Positions 7,609-11,785 of a stretch of DNA of 11,785 bases are shown in pieces. Source of the DNA: Burkholderiaceae bacterium (GTDB taxonomy: Bacteria; Pseudomonadota; Gammaproteobacteria; Burkholderiales; Burkholderiaceae_D); NCBI GenBank assembly GCA_019752915.1, contig JAIELO010000350.1, forward strand, positions 1 to 11,785. The letters run 5' to 3'. Each line of letters opens with the position of its first letter. Position 1 is the stretch's first letter. A program made the translations under genes and the position numbers. The notes beneath the pieces were generated by a model. The model did not search any database, was not told the origin of the DNA, and saw only the letters and a list, made by a program, of their open reading frames with translations.

Positions 7609-7636
7609 AGTAAATTTACTGGGTGTTTTCTGCCAA
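7609..7636 (-). promoter_or_regulatory. Candidate hrcA promoter overlapping an AT palindrome
   Basis: On the minus strand TTGGCA (7636-7631, 5/6 match to the -35 box) precedes TTTACT (7614-7609, 4/6 match to the -10 box) with a 16-bp spacer. The -10 sits inside the perfect 12-bp palindrome AGTAAATTTACT (7609-7620). Transcription would begin near 7602, giving a leader of about 65 nt. The match is moderate, and read-through from the HAD gene is also possible. Confidence 0.35.
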
Positions 7637-7699
7637 ATTTCTAAGCCATTTCTCTCTATTATGCACCGAGCACCGACCGGCTGGGTATGCGGCGTGGCA

Positions 7700-8404
7700 T
7701 CAATGCTGCATCTGGCCCTGCACCCATTGCACCAGATCATGCAGATCCTGACAAATTGCATCCGGCTGCACCCCTTCCAGCGGCGCTGCTGTGACGTCGC
7801 TGCGGCGCATCCAGACGGCGCGCAGGCCGGCCCGCTGGGCGCCTTGCACATCAAGGCGCAGATCGTCGCCCACGTACACCGCGTGCGCCGGATCCACGCC
7901 CAGTTCGGCACAGGCAGCATGGAAGATGGCCGGATCGGGCTTGGCGCGGCCAAACCGGCAGGCCGCCAGGTTGACCTTGAAATGCTGATGCAGACCGATT
8001 ACGCCCAGATCGGCATTGCCATTGGTGACTACGCCCAGCGGCAGCAGCGACTGCAGCGTCGCCAGCCCCGGCGCCACATCGGCGTACGGCGTGACGGCAT
8101 TGCGGCGTTCGGCAAAGTGCGCCATCGCGCCCTCCAGATGGCGCAGATCGCTGCCGATTTCTTCCAGCACCTGCGCCAGCGCCACGCGCCGCAACTGGTA
8201 CAGATCGACGATCAGCTCGGGCTGGCGCTCCAGCAGCGCCATGCGCTGGCGACGCAATTCCGCAATGCTGTAGCGTTCGGTCAACTGCGGCACGCGCTGC
8301 GCCAGCCAGTCATGCCAGCTCTGTTCGGCAGTGGCGATGACGGGCGCAATCGGCCAGAGGGTATCGTCGAGATCAAATAGCAGGGCGTGCGGGCGGCGTG
8401 TCAT
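7700..8404 (-). CDS. HAD-superfamily hydrolase (subfamily IA, phosphatase-like)
   Basis: Predicted cytoplasmic phosphatase of 234 residues. The four HAD motifs are present: nucleophile DLDDT with Asp11 and general acid/base Asp13; GVVTNGN with Thr127; GRAKPDP with Lys155; and YVGDDLRLD with Asp180 and Asp181. A helical cap (about 17-105) between motifs I and II gives the subfamily I (C1-cap) layout seen in phosphoglycolate phosphatase and YjjG-type nucleotidases. The substrate cannot be told from sequence. The frame runs to a TTG at 8425, but the ATG at 8404 places MTRRPHALLFDLDDT in the usual register. It lies upstream of hrcA on the same strand and diverges from the metallophosphoesterase gene across 133 bp. 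Confidence 0.9.
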   Translation of the reverse strand: MTRRPHALLFDLDDTLWPIAPVIATAEQSWHDWLAQRVPQLTERYSIAELRRQRMALLERQPELIVDLYQLRRVALAQVLEEIGSDLRHLEGAMAHFAERRNAVTPYADVAPGLATLQSLLPLGVVTNGNADLGVIGLHQHFKVNLAACRFGRAKPDPAIFHAACAELGVDPAHAVYVGDDLRLDVQGAQRAGLRAVWMRRSDVTAAPLEGVQPDAICQDLHDLVQWVQGQMQH

Positions 8405-8537
8405 GGTGGCAGGAGCAGAATACAAACCACCTATTGTCGCACCAAATGCGCACTGCAGCGGCTGGTGCCCCTAAAGCAAGCTCAGCCAAACATCGCCTAG
8501 CCGTGGTAAATTAACTGATTACCTCTGTGGAGTTGCC

Positions 8538-10022
8538 GTGTCCGGATCTGCCCTGCCCCGCCCATTGCCGCGCCGCTTGCCCGGCCGCTGCCCCGACTTG
8601 CTGGCATCCCTGCGCGCCACGCCCGCGCTGCTGGCGATCCTGATCCCGCTAGCCTTGCTGAGCGGCTGCGCCAGCATCGGCCCGGCGGCCACCACGCCGG
8701 ACTTCACTTCTTACGTGGTGCTGGGCGAAAACGCGCAGGCCGTGGCGCGCGTCCTGATCGATGCCCCCGCCTGCCCGACACTACAGATCGACCAGCGCAG
8801 CGTCGCCATGCGGCCACGCTCGCCAGCGGCCAGCGTGGCGCTGCGCCCCACCGTCTCACCGGTCGCCAGTTCCAAACCCTCGGTATTCCCCCTGCTGACC
8901 TGCGAAGCCGAACTGCCACCCGCCGGTAGTTACCGCAGCGCCAGCGTGCTGGGGCGCGCACTGCCCGTGCAGCACGCCGCGCCGCAACGCATCGTGGTGC
9001 TGGGCGACACCGGTTGCCGGCTGGCCGACCATAGCCAGAGTTATCAAGCCTGCAATGATACCGCCGCCTACCCGTTTGCCCGCATCGCCGCCGCAGCCGC
9101 CGCCTGGCAGCCGGATCTGGTGATCCACGTGGGCGATTACCATTACCGCGAAAATGCCTGCCCGCCCGGCAACGCCGGTTGCGCCGGCAGCCCGTGGGGC
9201 TATGGCTGGGATGTCTGGCAGGCCGACTTCTTCGCCCCCGCCGCCAAGCTGCTGCAGGCGGCGCCATGGATCATGGCGCGTGGCAACCATGAAAACTGCA
9301 GCCGCGCCGGACAGGGTTACTGGCGCTGGCTCGATCCGCGTCCCCTGCTGGCGCAGCGCGACTGCGATCTGGCGGCCAATGACGCCATCGGCAATTACAG
9401 CCCGCCCTACGCCGTACCGATCGGACAGGACACCCAGCTACTGGTGATCGATAGCGCCAGCACCAGCTGGCGCGGCTTCAAGCCGGATAGTCCGGGCTGG
9501 CAGCAGTACCGCGACACCTACCGTCAGCTGGCCGCTCTGGCCGCGCAGGCGCCGCGTAATCTGGCCATCGTGCACCACCCGATACTGGGCATGGGCGCGG
9601 ACCGCAAGAGCGATGGCAGCATCGAGCTCCTGAAGGGCGATGCCGGGCTGCAGCAAACTTTTGGCTCGCTCAACCCGCTCTACCTGCCCGACAACATCCA
9701 GACCCTGCTGTCGGGCCACGTGCACCTGTGGCAGCAGATGAGCTTCTCCAGCGCCCACCCGAACCAGTTCGTGTCCGGTTTTTCCGGCACCGCCGAAGAT
9801 CTGGTGCCGCTGCCGGAACGCCTGCCGGACGGCGCCACGCCGGCGGCCGGCGCGGTGGTGGAAGCGTTCAGCCACTGGGTCGACGGCTTTGGCTATATGA
9901 CCATGGAGCGGCAAGGCGCCGACCAGTGGCGGGTAGAGATCCACGACCTGCAGGGACAGATCCGTAACCGTTGCCAGATCAGCGGACGCCACTCGCGCTG
10001 CGAGATCGCCAAGGTCAAATAG
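8538..10022 (+). CDS. Exported metallophosphoesterase lipoprotein (calcineurin-like)
   Basis: Predicted lipid-anchored phosphoesterase of 494 residues; the substrate is unknown. The start is GTG at 8538, with GGAG at 8529-8532. The N-terminus is basic, followed by a hydrophobic stretch and the lipobox LLSGC with Cys44. A small domain of about 95 residues follows, including a Ser/Pro/Ala-rich segment. The catalytic domain begins near 151, with metal-site motifs in order: VVLGDTG (Asp157), HVGDYHYR (Asp200), ARGNHE (Asn250, His251), VHHP (about 345-348) and SGHVHLW (His394, His396). The GDTG opening resembles purple-acid-phosphatase-type enzymes. Several cysteines (160, 172, 208, 215, 254, 276) suggest disulfides outside the cytoplasm. 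Two small lipoprotein genes follow on the same strand after 206 bp, probably under separate control. Confidence 0.9.
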   Translation: MSGSALPRPLPRRLPGRCPDLLASLRATPALLAILIPLALLSGCASIGPAATTPDFTSYVVLGENAQAVARVLIDAPACPTLQIDQRSVAMRPRSPAASVALRPTVSPVASSKPSVFPLLTCEAELPPAGSYRSASVLGRALPVQHAAPQRIVVLGDTGCRLADHSQSYQACNDTAAYPFARIAAAAAAWQPDLVIHVGDYHYRENACPPGNAGCAGSPWGYGWDVWQADFFAPAAKLLQAAPWIMARGNHENCSRAGQGYWRWLDPRPLLAQRDCDLAANDAIGNYSPPYAVPIGQDTQLLVIDSASTSWRGFKPDSPGWQQYRDTYRQLAALAAQAPRNLAIVHHPILGMGADRKSDGSIELLKGDAGLQQTFGSLNPLYLPDNIQTLLSGHVHLWQQMSFSSAHPNQFVSGFSGTAEDLVPLPERLPDGATPAAGAVVEAFSHWVDGFGYMTMERQGADQWRVEIHDLQGQIRNRCQISGRHSRCEIAKVK

Positions 10023-10034
10023 GCTGGCAGCAAG

Positions 10035-10051
10035 GCGCCGCCGCCCGGCGC
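10035..10051 (+). terminator. GC hairpin just after the metallophosphoesterase gene
   Basis: GCGCCG (10035-10040) and CGGCGC (10046-10051) form a 6-bp stem with a 5-nt loop, 12 bp after the stop codon. A second short dyad, GCGCTAGCGC, follows immediately. No T run is present, so an intrinsic terminator is only weakly supported. The remaining gap to 10228 holds a candidate -10 box and the leader of the next gene. Confidence 0.3.
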
Positions 10052-10111
10052 GCTAGCGCCAGTGTCACAGGCTGTTACATCGGTGAGTGCGTCAGCTCTT
10101 GGCAAATGCAC

Positions 10112-10117
10112 TAAAAT
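10112..10117 (+). promoter_or_regulatory. Candidate -10 box for the tandem lipoprotein genes
   Basis: TAAAAT matches the -10 consensus at five of six positions. It would start transcription near 10124, about 105 nt before the first lipoprotein ATG. No convincing -35 hexamer lies 16-18 bp upstream, so the call rests on the -10 and on position alone. Confidence 0.25.
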
Positions 10118-10228
10118 ACGGGCGATTCCGTGTAAGATGCCCACCGACGCCTGATCGGCACCGTCTTCGTTTCTGGTTACTGGTCATCAGCGACCGTTCC
10201 GGCCCCCTTTCGTTTTGGAGAAGAGTTT

Positions 10229-10834
10229 ATGAAAAGTTTGTATCAGCGTGCAGGCCTGGCCCTGCTGTGCGGCGCGATCTTCGCAGGCTGCGGCGGCGGT
10301 GGCGGTAGTCTGGCCCTGAGCGGCACCATCACGGGCCTGAGCAAACCGGATCTGGTTCTCACCAATACCAAGAATGGCGAACTGCTGCCGATCACCTCAG
10401 GTCAGGTCAGCTTCGTGTTCACCAAGCTGGTGGCACCTGATGAAGTGTTCGACGTACAGATCTCGAAACAGCCTACCGGCGCGAAATGCAGCCCGGTCGG
10501 CACCACCAATACCGGCAAAGCCAGCGTCTACACGGCCTACTCGGTGCAAATTAGCTGCGTTACCAACCCGTACACGCTGGGCGGCACGGTCACCGGTCTG
10601 GACACCAAAGGTCTGGTGCTAACCAACGGCTCCGACACCGTCAGCATCCTGCCACCGGCAGTGGCTGGTGCCAGCGTCAAATTCACCTTCCCGAATATGG
10701 TGGCAGACGGTTCGCCGTATGGCGTGACCATCCTGACCCAGCCGAAAGACACCAGCAAAGTCTGCACGCTGAGCAACAACGTCGGCAACATGCCGGCTGG
10801 CGACTACAACGGCGTCACCGTCACCTGTCAATAA
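10229..10834 (+). CDS. Two-repeat lipoprotein of unknown function (first of a tandem pair)
   Basis: Predicted exported lipoprotein of 201 residues. A signal peptide ends in IFAGC with the lipidated Cys21, followed by a Gly linker. Two similar domains of about 80 residues follow: 31-110, from GTITGLSKPDLVL to VQISC, and 118-200, from LGGTVTGLDTKGLVLTNGSD to VTVTC. Each carries one cysteine after a QP motif (Cys87, Cys179) and one at its end (Cys110, Cys200), so each could hold an internal disulfide. The alternating hydrophobic pattern suggests beta-sandwich, Ig-like folds. I recall similar repeats in envelope proteins of Gram-negative bacteria but cannot name a family. GGAGAAGAG at 10217-10225 supports the start. 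The paralogue follows after 57 bp. Confidence 0.85.
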   Translation: MKSLYQRAGLALLCGAIFAGCGGGGGSLALSGTITGLSKPDLVLTNTKNGELLPITSGQVSFVFTKLVAPDEVFDVQISKQPTGAKCSPVGTTNTGKASVYTAYSVQISCVTNPYTLGGTVTGLDTKGLVLTNGSDTVSILPPAVAGASVKFTFPNMVADGSPYGVTILTQPKDTSKVCTLSNNVGNMPAGDYNGVTVTCQ

Positions 10835-10843
10835 TGCGGGTCA

Positions 10844-10862
10844 GGCCGCTCACCTAGCGGCC
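10844..10862 (+). other. Perfect 7-bp hairpin between the paired lipoprotein genes
   Basis: GGCCGCT (10844-10850) and AGCGGCC (10856-10862) flank the loop CACCT. It begins 9 bp after the first gene's stop codon and 20 bp before the ribosome-binding site of the second. No T run follows, so partial termination or stabilisation of the upstream message is more likely than full termination. Confidence 0.6.
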
Positions 10863-10891
10863 GCCCTTTCCTGTCTGATCTGGAGCACTAC

Positions 10892-11554
10892 ATGAACATC
10901 AAATTGAATGTGAAATTCTGGGGCGCCGCTGCGGCGCTGGTACTGGGCGCAGCGCTGGCTGGCTGCGGCGGCAAACAGCAATTCGCGGTACAGGGCACGA
11001 TTACCGGCCTGAACAACGCTGGTCTGGTACTGGCCAACGGCAGCGACACCCTGACCGTACCGGCTGGCGCCTCGAGCTTCGTGATGCCGAAACAGATCGA
11101 CTACGGCACCAGCTTCAACGTGGTGGTACAGACCCCGCCTGCGCATCAGAACTGCTCGCCCGTCGCCGCGACTGCGAGCGGCTCGGCTGGCCACACCATC
11201 GCCATCGCCGTACAGATCAACTGCTATCAGAACGCCTACACCGTCGGCGGCAAGTTCAGTGGGCTGTTTGCCAACAATGACGCGACCGCCACCACCGCCG
11301 CCACGCCGCGCACCGTGACGCTGCTGAACGGCACCACCGGTGGCCAATTGTCGGTCTCCAGCGCCGGTGCGGACAGCGCCACCCCGGGTGCCGGCCTCTT
11401 CAGCTTCGCCTCGGTGGTCCGATACGGCGATGCTTACGGCGTCACCATCCTGTCGCAACCAGCCGACCTCAACTGCACGCTGGTGAACGGCAGTGGCATC
11501 ATGCCGGAATCGGCTGTCAGCAATCTGGTCCTGACCTGCGTGCCGAAGACCTAA
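10892..11554 (+). CDS. Two-repeat lipoprotein of unknown function (second of a tandem pair)
   Basis: Paralogue of the preceding gene, 220 residues. The signal peptide ends in LAGC with Cys25, followed by GGKQQ. Repeat one spans 33-111 (VQGTITGLNNAGLVLANGSD to VQINC) with Cys88 and Cys111. Repeat two spans 117-216 (TVGGKFSGLFANND to LVLTC) with Cys195 and Cys216. The second repeat is longer because of an Ala/Thr/Ser/Gly-rich insertion near 128-165. The shared pattern GTITGL, LVLxNGSDT, YGVTIL(T/S)QP and terminal VxxxC across both proteins points to duplication of a repeat and then of a gene. GGAG at 10882-10885 supports the ATG. Co-transcription with the first gene is likely. It could be a surface or periplasmic binding protein; no catalytic motif is seen. 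Confidence 0.85.
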   Translation: MNIKLNVKFWGAAAALVLGAALAGCGGKQQFAVQGTITGLNNAGLVLANGSDTLTVPAGASSFVMPKQIDYGTSFNVVVQTPPAHQNCSPVAATASGSAGHTIAIAVQINCYQNAYTVGGKFSGLFANNDATATTAATPRTVTLLNGTTGGQLSVSSAGADSATPGAGLFSFASVVRYGDAYGVTILSQPADLNCTLVNGSGIMPESAVSNLVLTCVPKT

Positions 11555-11577
11555 GACGCAGTGCCCGCGTCAGCGGG

Positions 11578-11678
11578 GTGGAGGACACAGCAGATATACG
11601 CTGGATGTATGATGGATATGCGAAAAATAAACTTGCCTTATATGTCGCGTCGCAGCATACTAGACCTGTCTCCTCCAC
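11578..11678. repeat. Long-range inverted repeat downstream of the lipoprotein genes
   Basis: GTGGAGGACACAG (11578-11590) and CTGTCTCCTCCAC (11666-11678) are inverted copies matching at 12 of 13 positions, 75 nt apart. Inside, GTATG near 11606 and CATAC near 11656 are also complementary, and GCG/CGC pairs lie between them. An RNA of this segment could fold into one long interrupted stem. A short hairpin, CCCGC-GTCA-GCGGG (11564-11577), abuts its left edge. No reading frame is apparent. It may be an mRNA 3' structure, a small RNA or a remnant of a short inverted-repeat element. Confidence 0.6.
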
Positions 11679-11699
11679 TTCTTGCAAAGAATTGGATTT

Positions 11700-11728
11700 A
11701 GCCCGCTCACTGTAGCGGGCTTTTTTTT
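11700..11728 (+). terminator. Strong rho-independent terminator
   Basis: AGCCCGCT (11700-11707) pairs exactly with AGCGGGCT (11714-11721) around the loop CACTGT, followed directly by a run of eight T (11721-11728). It is the clearest terminator in the window and lies 145 bp after the last lipoprotein stop codon. It would end that transcript or a separate small transcript from 11580-11700. Confidence 0.93.
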
Positions 11729-11756
11729 GCCTGAAATTTGCCGAAAAAATAGGGAC

Positions 11757-11785
11757 GCAACGCCAATGCGTCGCATTAGCGTTGC
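11757..11785. repeat. Near-perfect 29-bp palindrome at the right edge
   Basis: GCAACGC (11757-11763) pairs with GCGTTGC (11779-11785), and inside it AATGCG (11765-11770) pairs with CGCATT (11772-11777). Only the 11764/11778 pair and the central base fail to match. The arms reach the window edge, so the element may be longer. It could be a dispersed palindromic repeat, a terminator for a convergent gene or an operator. Confidence 0.7.

Noticed and set aside
7538..7699. CIRCE operator upstream of hrcA
   Set aside because: The region was read on both strands for TTAGCACTC-N9-GAGTGCTAA and nothing close was found.
7561..7953. Minus-strand 130-codon frame overlapping the 3' end of the HAD gene
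   Set aside because: It is an alternative frame of the HAD gene running into the spacer, with a Cys/Arg/Trp-rich composition and no motif.
7592..8380. Open frame antisense to the HAD gene (262 codons)
   Set aside because: The opposite strand carries all four HAD motifs; this frame has no domain features.

Overview
The window looks like chromosomal DNA from a GC-rich betaproteobacterium, most likely Burkholderiales and possibly Oxalobacteraceae. This is inferred from the protein types and from a gene order I recall as common in that order: hrcA and fur converge, fur and bamE diverge, bamE-dapB-exbB-exbD run together, and leuS lies on the same strand further on. No rRNA, tRNA, CRISPR array, insertion sequence or prophage gene was seen.

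Layout. 1-526 is the 5' end of leuS (minus strand, cut by the window edge). 633-2905 is a plus-strand block: an AraC-family regulator, a small VOC/glyoxalase-fold protein and a type I methionine aminopeptidase (map). 5773-2892 is a tight minus-strand gene string: bamE (outer-membrane assembly lipoprotein), dapB (lysine/diaminopimelate synthesis), exbB and exbD (proton-driven energiser) and a barstar-like protein. fur (6043-6471, plus) and hrcA (7537-6521, minus) converge on a perfect GC palindrome. A HAD hydrolase (8404-7700) lies upstream of hrcA on the same strand. From 8538 to 11554 the plus strand carries three predicted exported lipoproteins: a calcineurin-like metallophosphoesterase and two tandem paralogues built from a repeated domain of about 80-100 residues with a conserved cysteine pair. 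A strong intrinsic terminator (11700-11728) follows.

Function. Most of the window is housekeeping: translation (leuS, map), envelope assembly (bamE), cell-wall precursor and lysine synthesis (dapB), energy transduction (exbBD), and iron and heat-shock regulation (fur, hrcA). The less ordinary parts are the barstar-like gene coupled to exbBD with no partner nuclease in view, six phased 10-bp repeats between araC and the VOC gene, the tandem two-repeat lipoproteins, and inverted repeats near the right edge.

Starts were moved inward from the longest reading frame for bamE, hrcA, the HAD protein and the barstar-like protein, because the longer versions begin at non-ATG codons or run into the upstream gene. 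No stretch longer than 300 bases lacks a gene. The longest gaps are 5774-6042 (bamE/fur control region), 11555-11785 (inverted repeats and terminator) and 10023-10228 (hairpin and leader). I found no convincing evidence of a wholly new system; the best candidates are in the findings.
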